A stretch of DNA of 6,872 bases from Deltaproteobacteria bacterium (GTDB lineage: Bacteria > Desulfobacterota > Desulfomonilia > UBA1062), in assembly GCA_023230665.1 (NCBI GenBank), contig JALNWY010000159.1:1-6872 (forward strand), read 5' to 3'. Below, in pieces: positions 1 to 6,568 of the stretch. The notes under the pieces are model-generated. The model made no database searches. It was not told where the DNA came from and saw only the letters and a list, made by a program, of their open reading frames with translations. Positions within the stretch are counted from its first letter, which is position 1, and every line of letters begins with the position of its first letter. A program made the translations under genes and the position numbers.

Positions 1-330
1 CTCACGCCCACCTCATCGATTGCGGGCATGGGGCTGGACAGGGACGTGGCGCTGATCACGGACGGACGGTTCTCCGGCGGCACCAGGGGGGCTGCTATCG
101 GGCACTGCTCGCCCGAGGCGGCCCAAGGGGGGCCGATCGCCCTGGTGCAGGAAGGCGACCGCATCAGGATCGACATCCCTGCCCGGAAGATCGATCTTCT
201 CGTCGATGAGGCCGAGCTCTCAAGGCGCAGACAGGCCTTCAGGCCGCCTGAGAAAAAGCTCACCGGCGTGCTGAAGCGCTATGCGCGGGAGACTCTTTCA
301 GCGGACAAAGGGGCCCGGTATAGAGACTGA
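1..330 (+). CDS. ilvD: Dihydroxy-acid dehydratase, C-terminal end (partial, 5' end outside window)
   Basis: Only the last 109 residues are present; the reading frame is open from base 1. IlvD dehydrates 2,3-dihydroxy-3-methylbutanoate or -pentanoate to the 2-oxo acids in valine, leucine and isoleucine synthesis, in the cytosol, using an Fe-S cluster and Mg2+. The fragment begins with the family motif LTPTSSIAGMGL and continues with VALITDGRFSGGTRG. The serine of GRFSGG (residue 25 of the fragment) is the proposed catalytic base in the IlvD/Edd family. A GHCSPEA motif and the small C-terminal beta domain (GGPIALVQEGDRIRIDIP) follow. The Fe-S cysteines lie upstream of the window and cannot be checked. 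Other IlvD/Edd dehydratases (sugar-acid type) share these motifs, but the wording is closest to true IlvD. The stop TGA shares its last base with the ATG of the next gene, suggesting coupled translation. Confidence 0.93.
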   Translation, partial: LTPTSSIAGMGLDRDVALITDGRFSGGTRGAAIGHCSPEAAQGGPIALVQEGDRIRIDIPARKIDLLVDEAELSRRRQAFRPPEKKLTGVLKRYARETLSADKGARYRD

Positions 331-1343
331 TGAAACAGGCGCAATACTGGAAAGCACGTGAAGACGGCACAGTGGACTGCCTGCTGTGCCCCCACTGCTG
401 CACCATCAGAGACGGCAAGATCGGGATATGCGGGGTGAGAAAAAACGAGCGAGGCACGCTCTACTCCCTGGTCTGGGGGCTGATCATTGCCGCGAGCGCG
501 GACCCGATCGAGAAGAAGCCGCTCTATCACCTGCTGCCCGGATCGCTGTCATTCTCCATTGCAACCGTGGGCTGCAACATGAGATGCGCCTTCTGCCAGA
601 ACAGCGACATCTCCCAGTACCCCCACCATACCGGGGGCGTCACCGGAGAGGAACTGGGGCCCGAAGAGGTGGTCCGGGCCGCGCTCGCCCGGGGATGCGC
701 GAGTATTTCCTACACCTACACCGAGCCCACGGTGTACCTGGAATACGCGCTCGATACGGCCCGTCTGGCCAGGCAGGCCGGGCTGCTCAACGTCATGGTC
801 ACCAGCGGCTATATCTCGCCCGGGATCGTCAAGGACGACCTCGCCGGGCTCATCGACGGCGCCAACATCGATCTGAAGTCGTTTTCCGACGGTTTCTACC
901 GCAGGCTCTGTTCGGCCCGGCTCGCCCCGGTGCTCGAGGCCATTCAGGCCTATTTCGAGGCCGGCATCTGGATCGAGATCACCACGCTTGTCATCCCCGG
1001 GGAGAACGACTCCGAAGAAGAGCTCCGGGAGATCGCGCGGTTCATCCGGAGCATGAGCCCGGACATCCCCTGGCACATCAGCCGCTATTTCCCCCGGTAC
1101 CGCTATCAGGGCGCCCCGCCCACACTGGCAGAGAGCCTGGATAAGGCCCGGGAGATCGGTCTGGCCGAGGGGCTCCGTTACGTATACACCGGAAATGTCA
1201 TGGGGCGCGACCATGAAAACACTGTCTGCCCGGGATGCGGGCAGGAGGTCATCACCCGGAAGGGATTTTCCCTAGAGAACAGGAGCATGCAGGGCAGCCT
1301 CTGCAGTCGCTGCAGCCAAAACATACCAGGGAGGTTCACATGA
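330..1343 (+). CDS. amrS: AmmeMemoRadiSam system radical SAM enzyme (AmrS-like)
   Basis: The 337-residue protein is a radical SAM enzyme of the AmmeMemoRadiSam type, a family related to pyruvate-formate-lyase-activating enzymes. The [4Fe-4S]/SAM motif C82-N-M-R-C86-A-F-C89 lies in GCNMRCAFCQN. The N-terminus carries the family's extra cysteine cluster (C17, C20, C23, C24, C34), and the C-terminus has two CxxC pairs (C300/C303 and C325/C328) that look like a zinc ribbon or second metal site. SYTYTEPTVYLEYA and VMVTSGYIS are the barrel strands expected in this group. Length and both ends match the family, so it looks complete. The substrate is not established for this family. The usual partners, Memo and AMMECR1 domain proteins, are not in this window. 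The start ATG overlaps the ilvD stop by one base, and the ribosome site is weak, which fits coupling to ilvD. The end overlaps the next gene by four bases (ATGA). Confidence 0.88.
   Translation: MKQAQYWKAREDGTVDCLLCPHCCTIRDGKIGICGVRKNERGTLYSLVWGLIIAASADPIEKKPLYHLLPGSLSFSIATVGCNMRCAFCQNSDISQYPHHTGGVTGEELGPEEVVRAALARGCASISYTYTEPTVYLEYALDTARLARQAGLLNVMVTSGYISPGIVKDDLAGLIDGANIDLKSFSDGFYRRLCSARLAPVLEAIQAYFEAGIWIEITTLVIPGENDSEEELREIARFIRSMSPDIPWHISRYFPRYRYQGAPPTLAESLDKAREIGLAEGLRYVYTGNVMGRDHENTVCPGCGQEVITRKGFSLENRSMQGSLCSRCSQNIPGRFT
1328..1334 (+). promoter_or_regulatory. Ribosome binding site for the 56-residue gene
   Basis: AGGGAGG lies five bases before the ATG at 1340. It is a strong Shine-Dalgarno match located inside the end of amrS. 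It selects this ATG over the in-frame ATG at 1235, which would sit deep inside amrS. Confidence 0.7.
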
Positions 1344-1510
1344 AAAACCAGAACTACGTGCTCAAAGTCGTTGATGCAAAAAAGGCTGAGATCAAAAAGG
1401 CCCTGAAAGACGCGGGAATAGAAGTCCGTGCCATTGCCGAGGTATACTCCGAAGAGGTGGCCGGTGAGGAAAAAGAGGGTGGAGATGCCGAAAAAAAGAG
1501 CAAAGGATAA
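1340..1510 (+). CDS. Small charged hypothetical protein (56 residues)
   Basis: I do not recognise this gene. Its ATG overlaps the amrS stop in an ATGA and has a good ribosome binding site, which argues that it is translated. The 56-residue product begins MKNQNYVLKVVDAKKAEIKK. The first 38 residues look like a compact beta-alpha-beta unit: strand NYVLKVV, a helix from DAKKAE to LKDAG, and strand EVRAIAEVYSEE. This pattern resembles half of a ferredoxin-like or ACT-like fold. The tail, about residues 39-56, is rich in Glu, Lys and Gly and is probably disordered. There is no signal peptide, membrane segment or cysteine. The 3' end overlaps the aminopeptidase start by 26 bases in another frame. 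It could be a small accessory protein for a neighbour, or mainly a translational coupler; the sequence alone does not decide. Confidence 0.65.
   Translation: MKNQNYVLKVVDAKKAEIKKALKDAGIEVRAIAEVYSEEVAGEEKEGGDAEKKSKG
1474..1479 (+). promoter_or_regulatory. Ribosome binding site for the aminopeptidase gene
   Basis: AGAGGG stands five bases before the ATG at 1485, inside the coding region of the 56-residue gene. It supports 1485 as the start rather than the in-frame ATG at 1428, which would add 19 residues (MPLPRYTPKRWPVRKKRVE) with no family resemblance. Confidence 0.55.
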
Positions 1511-2846
1511 ACCCGATCTGAGCAATAAGATCAAGTCCGGGTGGGAGATTCTCAAAGAATCTCTTCCCGAGATCGAGTCGTACAACCGAGAATATTTAAG
1601 GTTCCTGACGCAGGTGAAGACCGAGCGCGAGGCCGTGGAACATCTCAGGGATCACGCGGGTAAGGCCCGCGGGCTCGAGCTCGTGGAGAACCGGGGCAAG
1701 GCCCTGGCCGTGTGCAGGAGGGGTGCTATCCCTCTGAAGGAGGGGGTCCGGATCGTGGTGGCCCATATCGACTGCCCCCGGCTCGATCTCAAGGCCAACC
1801 CGCTCTACGAGGACACCGATCTGGCCATGCTCAAGACGCACTACTACGGCGGGATCAAGAAGTACCAGTGGCTCGCGCGGCCGCTTGCACTCCACGGGGT
1901 GCTCGTCAAGGAGGACGGAAGCCCGGTGAAGGTGCTCATGGGCGAGGACCCGAACGATCCGTGCTTCACCATCGAAGACCTGCTGCCCCATCTGGCCGCC
2001 AACGTCCAGTATGCAAAGAAGCTCCCCGATGCGTTCCAGGCCGAGAAGCTCAATATCATTCTGGGCTCCCGGCCGGATCTCACGGCAAAGGAGAACAGGG
2101 TCAAGGAGTACATCCTCTCTTTGCTGCACGAGAAATACGGCATCGTGGAGCAGGACTTTGTCTCCGCCGACCTGGAGATCGTGCCGGCAGGCCCGGCCCG
2201 TGAGGTGGGGATCGACCGGTCTCTGATCGGCGGCTACGGCCAGGACGACCGGGCCTGCTCGTGGGCGGCCTTTGCAGCGGTGCGGGACGCCGCATCAAAA
2301 GGCTGCACATCGATCGCCCTGCTCATGGACAAGGAGGAGATCGGCAGCGAGGGCAACACCGGAGCCAAGAGCATGTTCATTGAGGAAGTGCTCTGGGAAC
2401 TCGCCGGACGCTACGGAGAGGAGATCATTCCGTCGCGGGTGCTGTTCCGGTCAAAGGCGATATCCGGGGATGCGAACGGCGCGTTTGACCCGGACTACCC
2501 CGAGGTCCATGAAAAGATGAACGCCGCCAAGCTCGGCTACGGCGTGTGCGTGACCAAGTTCACCGGGGCACGGGGCAAGGTGGGTTCCAGCGAGGCCCAT
2601 GCCGAGTACATGGCCTATATCAGGTCCATCCTCAACCGGTCGGGCATTCCCTGGCAGACCGGCGAGCTGGGCAAGGTCGACGAGGGGGGAGGGGGAACGG
2701 TCGCGAAGTTCCTGGCCGAGTACGGCATGGATATCGTGGACATGGGCCCGCCGCTGCTGTCCATGCACTCGCCCTTCGAGCTTTCGTCCAAGGTCGACAC
2801 CTATTCCACCTATCTGGCGTATCGTGCATTCATGGAGGATAAATGA
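1485..2846 (+). CDS. M18 family metallo-aminopeptidase (aminopeptidase I type)
   Basis: The 453-residue product matches the usual length of bacterial M18 (aspartyl aminopeptidase/aminopeptidase I) enzymes. These are cytosolic dizinc peptidases that form large tetrahedral dodecamers and remove N-terminal residues from peptides. The metal and catalytic positions are all visible: H94 and D96 in VVAHIDCPRLDLK, D254/D255 in GYGQDDRACSW, E284/E285 in MDKEEIGSEGNTG, D329 in ISGDANGAFDPDY and H428 in LSMHSPFELSSKVD. The YYGGIKKYQW and GGGGTVAKF segments are also typical. A lysine-rich N-terminus (MPKKRAKDK) precedes the first helix. Substrate preference cannot be read from the sequence; the pattern is closer to the aminopeptidase-1 branch than to the Asp-specific branch. 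The gene overlaps the small gene upstream by 26 bases and the kinase-like gene downstream by four (ATGA). Confidence 0.92.
   Translation: MPKKRAKDKPDLSNKIKSGWEILKESLPEIESYNREYLRFLTQVKTEREAVEHLRDHAGKARGLELVENRGKALAVCRRGAIPLKEGVRIVVAHIDCPRLDLKANPLYEDTDLAMLKTHYYGGIKKYQWLARPLALHGVLVKEDGSPVKVLMGEDPNDPCFTIEDLLPHLAANVQYAKKLPDAFQAEKLNIILGSRPDLTAKENRVKEYILSLLHEKYGIVEQDFVSADLEIVPAGPAREVGIDRSLIGGYGQDDRACSWAAFAAVRDAASKGCTSIALLMDKEEIGSEGNTGAKSMFIEEVLWELAGRYGEEIIPSRVLFRSKAISGDANGAFDPDYPEVHEKMNAAKLGYGVCVTKFTGARGKVGSSEAHAEYMAYIRSILNRSGIPWQTGELGKVDEGGGGTVAKFLAEYGMDIVDMGPPLLSMHSPFELSSKVDTYSTYLAYRAFMEDK
2834..2838 (+). promoter_or_regulatory. Ribosome binding site for the kinase-like gene
   Basis: GGAGG, four bases before the ATG at 2843, lies within the last codons of the aminopeptidase gene and supports that start. 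Confidence 0.65.
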
Positions 2847-3487
2847 AGCAGAAGGTGCTTGCGCACATCGGTTCCCTCATGGGAGGCATGGTTCACAACA
2901 TAAACACCCCGCTCATGTGGATCATGGGGAGGGCTCAGCTCGTCCAGTCGAGGAACGAGAAGCTCGACGCCCTCAACGGAAAAGACAGAGAAGATCTTCA
3001 CACCATAAAGGCGAAGAACAGCAAGGATCTCAAGTCCATCCAGGACGGTGCGGACAAGATCGACCACATCCTGAAGTCGCTGGGCTACAAGATCCAGATG
3101 ACCAACGAAGGCTACACCTCAATCGAGCTCAGGGAATTCCTGGAGAGAGAGACCGACTTCCTCCTGGCGGACATGCGCTTCAAGCACGAGACCGTCAGGG
3201 AGGTGGCGCCCGGTCCCCGGTCGTGCTACGTGAAGTTCGACTACAACACCCTGTCCTGCGCGTTCATCGGCATCATCGATACGATCATGGACGCCACGGA
3301 AAAGGGCAGGGCCCTGAAGATCTCCCTGGAGAACGGGGCCATTCTCTTTCGCTGTCCGGATCTGAAGCTGACCGCCGAGGTCCGGGCAAGACTGGAGAGC
3401 GTCTGTCTGGGAATCAGGGGGCGGGCCGACATTGTGATGGGAGGCGAGGACGGGGCTGAGATATCCCTGTGGATAAAGGACGTGTGA
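2843..3487 (+). CDS. Histidine-kinase-like protein with degenerate ATP-binding domain
   Basis: The first 85 residues read as a HisKA-type dimerisation and phosphoacceptor hairpin. SLMGGMVHNINTPLMWIMG holds the H-box with H18, in the place of the usual HEINNPL. A linker of charged residues and a second helix (DLKSIQDGADKIDHILKSLG, about 62-81) follow. The remainder, about residues 92-214, follows the order of a HATPase_c domain but is stripped down. The N-box position (G143-I-I-D-T147-I-M-D-A151) lacks both asparagines, no DxGxG motif is seen, and the ATP lid and second glycine box are missing. The final GADIV-like strand pair and EISLWI resemble the domain's last strands. It has no sensor domain, signal peptide or membrane segment. 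Such an architecture is known from phosphotransfer proteins such as ChpT and Spo0B, so a phosphotransferase, scaffold or pseudokinase role is possible. No response regulator is adjacent. It overlaps the aminopeptidase by four bases and the Nudix gene by one. Confidence 0.72.
   Translation: MKQKVLAHIGSLMGGMVHNINTPLMWIMGRAQLVQSRNEKLDALNGKDREDLHTIKAKNSKDLKSIQDGADKIDHILKSLGYKIQMTNEGYTSIELREFLERETDFLLADMRFKHETVREVAPGPRSCYVKFDYNTLSCAFIGIIDTIMDATEKGRALKISLENGAILFRCPDLKLTAEVRARLESVCLGIRGRADIVMGGEDGAEISLWIKDV
3475..3480 (+). promoter_or_regulatory. Ribosome binding site for the Nudix gene
   Basis: AAAGGA ends six bases before the ATG at 3487. It favours this start over the in-frame ATG at 3469, which would lie upstream of the site and add only MDKGRV. 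Confidence 0.55.
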
Positions 3488-3957
3488 TGGCCGCGAAAGA
3501 ATCGTTCACCTGTCCCGTATGCGGACATGTCATGGAGCGGTACAAAAACCCGGTGCCCACGGTGGATATCATCATCGAGCATTCCCATGGCATCGTTCTG
3601 GTGGAGAGAAAGAATCCTCCTTATGGGTGGGCCCTGCCAGGAGGATTCGTGGATTACGGCGAGACCGTGGAGCGCGCCGCTGCCAGAGAGGCGCGGGAAG
3701 AGACGGGCCTGGTCCTGGAAAACCTGCAGATGTTCCGCGTATACTCCGATCCTTTCAGGGATCCCCGGATGCATACCATCACCACGGTCTTCACGGCCTC
3801 AGGCACAGGGGATCTCCAGGCAGGCGACGACGCCGGGGGCATCGGGGTGTTTGCAAAAGGCGGACTGCCCGAACCCCTTGCATTCGACCACGGCCGGATC
3901 ATCGCGGATTATTTCGCCTTCAGGCCCGGGGAAAGGAAAGGCATGACGTGCCGGTAG
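3487..3957 (+). CDS. Nudix hydrolase
   Basis: The 156-residue protein has a complete Nudix box from G53 to V76 in the form Gx5Ex7REAxEETGL, with the catalytic metal-binding glutamates E68, E71 and E72. Nudix enzymes hydrolyse a nucleoside diphosphate linked to another group; the cytosolic substrate could be ADP-ribose, an oxidised dNTP or a nucleotide sugar. The GWALPGGFVDYGE stretch before the box is most common in ADP-ribose pyrophosphatase-like and general housecleaning members. The N-terminus has one CxxC (C9-P-V-C12) like a zinc ribbon, but no second pair follows, so it is either half a ribbon or not a metal site. The start ATG overlaps the previous stop in TGATG, and the last ten bases overlap polA. 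The neighbouring repair polymerase hints at nucleotide-pool clean-up, which is an inference only. Confidence 0.9.
   Translation: MAAKESFTCPVCGHVMERYKNPVPTVDIIIEHSHGIVLVERKNPPYGWALPGGFVDYGETVERAAAREAREETGLVLENLQMFRVYSDPFRDPRMHTITTVFTASGTGDLQAGDDAGGIGVFAKGGLPEPLAFDHGRIIADYFAFRPGERKGMTCR
3934..3941 (+). promoter_or_regulatory. Ribosome binding site for polA (GTG start)
   Basis: The purine run AGGAAAGG ends six bases before the GTG at 3948, inside the end of the Nudix gene. It supports a GTG start for polA, since no in-frame ATG lies between the unrelated upstream frame and the conserved N-terminus. Confidence 0.5.
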
Positions 3958-6524
3958 CAGAGAACAGAGAAGTCTATCTCATCGACGGAAGCTCGTATAT
4001 CTATCGGGCCTTCTACGCCATGAAGAATATGTCCACCTCCCAGGGCATGCCCACCAATGCTGTCTTCATCTGCTCGCGGATGCTCATCAACCTCCTGAAG
4101 GAGAAGAAACCCGAGCGTATCTGCTTCGTGCTGGACTCACGGGGGCCCACCTTCCGCCACGAACTCTACCAGGACTACAAGGCTACCCGGCAGAAGATGC
4201 CCGAGGGCCTGGGCGTGCAGATTCCCTATATCCTCCGGATCATCGAGGCCCTGGGGATCCCTGTCGTGCAGAAGCAGGGCTTCGAGGCCGACGACATCAT
4301 AGCGGAACTGGCCAGGCGATGTGAGCAGGGGTGCACGGTCTACATCGTCTCGGGCGACAAGGATCTCATGCAGCTCGTGAACGAGACCACCCTGGTCTGG
4401 GATACCCTCACGAACAAGATCTACGACCGGGAGGCGGTCAAGGAGAAGTTCGATGTCTATCCCGAGTATATCCCTGACCTGCTTGCGCTCATGGGAGACG
4501 CATCGGACAATATCCCGGGCGTCCCCGGGATCGGCGCCAAGGGTGCGGCCGCCCTGATCAGGGATATGGGGCATGTCGAGGACATCCTCCATCACGTGGA
4601 CGCCGTCGATTCCCCCAAGCAGAAGAAAGCGCTTCAGGAGCACGCGGACAAGGCCAGGGAGGGCCTCGAGCTGGTGAGGCTTGACCGGAAGACGGAGCTC
4701 GATTTCGGGCCCGATGACCTTAAGGCCGGCCGGCCCGATACCGAACGCCTCCGGAAGATCTTCACTGAGCTCGAGTTCAAGGCCCTCCTCAGTGAGCTGA
4801 ACCTCAAGCCCGACGAGGAGAGGGCCTGCATGCACGAGGGCAGGATCGAGTATGCCTGCAGATGCGACTTTGCCGGAGAAATGGGCATGTACGTGATGCC
4901 AGGCGTCGGCTCTGCGGTGGCACAGGGCGAGGTGTCAACAGTGTGCCTGGAACCTGAAGCCTGTCTCGACCCGCTGAAGACCAAAGGCGCGTTTGTGTGT
5001 ATGCACGATGCCAAACAGGCCTTCGTGGCCGCCATGATGAGGGGGATGGAGATCCGTGCGGGCGTGTTCGACACCATGCTCGCCACCTACTGTATCGATG
5101 CGGTCAATTCCCAGGCCGGCCTGGAGGATCTCGCCCGGTCCTTCCTGGGTGCGGATATCCCGAACCCGAGCGATCTTCTGGGCTCGGGCAGAAACGCCCG
5201 CAGCATCACCGGGATCGAACAGGAGACCCTGGGCAGCTACCTCGCCTGTCACGCAAGCGTGCTGGTTCCTTTGAAAGAGCGGCTAGCAGACGAGATGACC
5301 CGGGTGGGGGTAGACAGGATATTCTACGACATCGAGATCCCGCTCACCACCGTACTCTCTTCCCTGGAGGCGTGCGGGGTGCTCGTGGACACGGCCGGGC
5401 TCAAGGAGATATCCTCGGAGATCGACAGACTCTTGGAAGGCATGGAGGGAAAGATCTTTGCCCTGGCCGGCGGAGAGTTCAACATCAACTCGCCCAAGCA
5501 GCTGGGGGTCATCCTGTTCGAGAAGCTGGGCCTGCCCGTGGTGAAGAAGACCAAAACCGGCTATTCCACGGACAGCAAGGTCCTGGAGTCCCTCGCATCC
5601 AGACACGACCTGCCCGCGTTCATCCTGGAGTACCGGATGTTTTCCAAGCTCAAGAACACCTATGTGGATGCGCTGCCTTCCATGATCAATCCGCAGACCG
5701 GCAGGATCCACACCCGGTTCAACCAGGCTGTCACCGCCACGGGCCGGATATCATCCTCCGAGCCCAACCTCCAGAACATACCGGTGCGCTCCGAGATGGG
5801 CCGCAGGATCCGGCAGGCCTTCATCGCGCCCGAGGGGCACCGGATCCTGAGCGCCGACTACTCCCAGATCGAGCTCAGGATTCTCGCCCACATCACCCGC
5901 GACCCCGCCCTGATGGAGGCCTTTACCCACGGCCAGGACATTCATGCAAAGACCGCCTCCGAGATCTTCGGCGTTCCCTTGCAGGAGGTAGGCGAAAACC
6001 AGCGGAGGGCGGCCAAGACCATCAACTTTGGCATCATGTACGGCATGGGGCCGCACAAGCTCTCCCAGGAGCTGGGCATCCGGCGCGACACGGCCAAGGC
6101 CTATATCGACAGCTACCTCGCCAAGTATCCGGGTGTGCGGGAGTACACCGAGACCATCGCTGCAAAAGCCGAGTTCGACGGGTTCGTCACCACGCTCCTG
6201 GGCAGGCGCAGGTCCGTGCCTGAGATCACATCGTCCAATTTCAACGAGCGCGAGGCAGGCAGGAGGATTGCGATCAACACCCCCATCCAGGGGACCGCGG
6301 CCGACATCATCAAGATCGCCATGGTCAGGATATACGAACGCCTGAAGGATTTTCAAAGCAGAATGGTCCTGCAGGTGCACGACGAACTGGTGTTCGAGGC
6401 GGCCGAAGATGAGATCGAGGGGCTGGCCGCCATGGTGCAACAGGAAATGGAGAACGCCTACGAGCTCGATGTGCCGGTCAGGGTGGACATCGGCACGGGA
6501 AAAGACTGGGCAGGTGCCCACTGA
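3948..6524 (+). CDS. polA: DNA polymerase I (5' nuclease and polymerase active, proofreading site degenerate)
   Basis: The 858-residue product is a full Pol I, which fills gaps and removes RNA primers during repair and lagging-strand synthesis. The GTG start places the first catalytic aspartate at D13, as in the E. coli enzyme. The 5' nuclease (about 1-290) keeps D13, D63, E113, D115, D116, D137, D139, D184 and D187. The middle domain (about 300-455) lacks the ExoI DxE motif and has H435 where ExoIII has aspartate (Y431-L-A-C-H435), so 3'-5' proofreading is probably lost. The polymerase domain has R600 in TGRISSSEPNLQN, motif A D637-YSQIELR, motif B R686 to Y698 (K690, F694) and motif C H811-D812-E813. 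F694 is the phenylalanine form that disfavours dideoxynucleotides. The length is below the 928 of E. coli Pol I, in line with a shrunken exonuclease domain. It is last in the plus-strand run and overlaps the Nudix gene by ten bases. The frame is open upstream to 3519, but those 143 codons do not resemble Pol I. Confidence 0.96.
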   Translation: MPVAENREVYLIDGSSYIYRAFYAMKNMSTSQGMPTNAVFICSRMLINLLKEKKPERICFVLDSRGPTFRHELYQDYKATRQKMPEGLGVQIPYILRIIEALGIPVVQKQGFEADDIIAELARRCEQGCTVYIVSGDKDLMQLVNETTLVWDTLTNKIYDREAVKEKFDVYPEYIPDLLALMGDASDNIPGVPGIGAKGAAALIRDMGHVEDILHHVDAVDSPKQKKALQEHADKAREGLELVRLDRKTELDFGPDDLKAGRPDTERLRKIFTELEFKALLSELNLKPDEERACMHEGRIEYACRCDFAGEMGMYVMPGVGSAVAQGEVSTVCLEPEACLDPLKTKGAFVCMHDAKQAFVAAMMRGMEIRAGVFDTMLATYCIDAVNSQAGLEDLARSFLGADIPNPSDLLGSGRNARSITGIEQETLGSYLACHASVLVPLKERLADEMTRVGVDRIFYDIEIPLTTVLSSLEACGVLVDTAGLKEISSEIDRLLEGMEGKIFALAGGEFNINSPKQLGVILFEKLGLPVVKKTKTGYSTDSKVLESLASRHDLPAFILEYRMFSKLKNTYVDALPSMINPQTGRIHTRFNQAVTATGRISSSEPNLQNIPVRSEMGRRIRQAFIAPEGHRILSADYSQIELRILAHITRDPALMEAFTHGQDIHAKTASEIFGVPLQEVGENQRRAAKTINFGIMYGMGPHKLSQELGIRRDTAKAYIDSYLAKYPGVREYTETIAAKAEFDGFVTTLLGRRRSVPEITSSNFNEREAGRRIAINTPIQGTAADIIKIAMVRIYERLKDFQSRMVLQVHDELVFEAAEDEIEGLAAMVQQEMENAYELDVPVRVDIGTGKDWAGAH

Positions 6525-6533
6525 AGCAAACTC

Positions 6534-6568
6534 GCCCGCCTCAAAGCATTTGAGCACCGGCTTTTTTT
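6534..6568 (+). terminator. Probable Rho-independent terminator after polA
   Basis: Ten bases after the polA stop, CTCAAA (6540-6545) and TTTGAG (6549-6554) form a perfect six-pair stem around a three-base loop. An outer GCC (6534-6536) can pair with GGC (6559-6561) across a small internal loop. A run of seven T residues (6562-6568) follows immediately. The stem is only partly GC-rich, so strength is uncertain, but the position is right for ending the plus-strand unit. Confidence 0.6.

Noticed and set aside
549..1214. Antisense frame of 221 codons opposite amrS
   Set aside because: It covers the radical SAM core motif on the other strand and shows no family features of its own.
1235..1339. 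In-frame upstream ATG for the 56-residue gene
   Set aside because: The extension would lie within the amrS zinc-ribbon-like tail and has no ribosome site, whereas the ATG at 1340 has a strong one.
2599..3459. 286-codon plus-strand frame spanning the aminopeptidase end and the kinase-like gene
   Set aside because: Its product is low-complexity Arg/Gly/His/Pro sequence, while the overlapping frames give coherent M18 and HisKA-like proteins.
3519..3947. 143-codon upstream extension of the polA frame
   Set aside because: It overlaps the Nudix gene with its intact catalytic box, and the extra residues do not resemble any Pol I N-terminus; the GTG at 3948 puts D13 at the usual place.
4137..4835. 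Antisense frame of 232 codons opposite the polA 5' nuclease region
   Set aside because: It is the complement of conserved nuclease motifs, with a composition typical of a shadow frame.
4997..6223. 408-codon plus-strand frame inside polA
   Set aside because: It is a shadow frame rich in Arg, Gly, His and Pro, as expected from a shifted reading of GC-rich coding DNA, and it lies fully within conserved polA.
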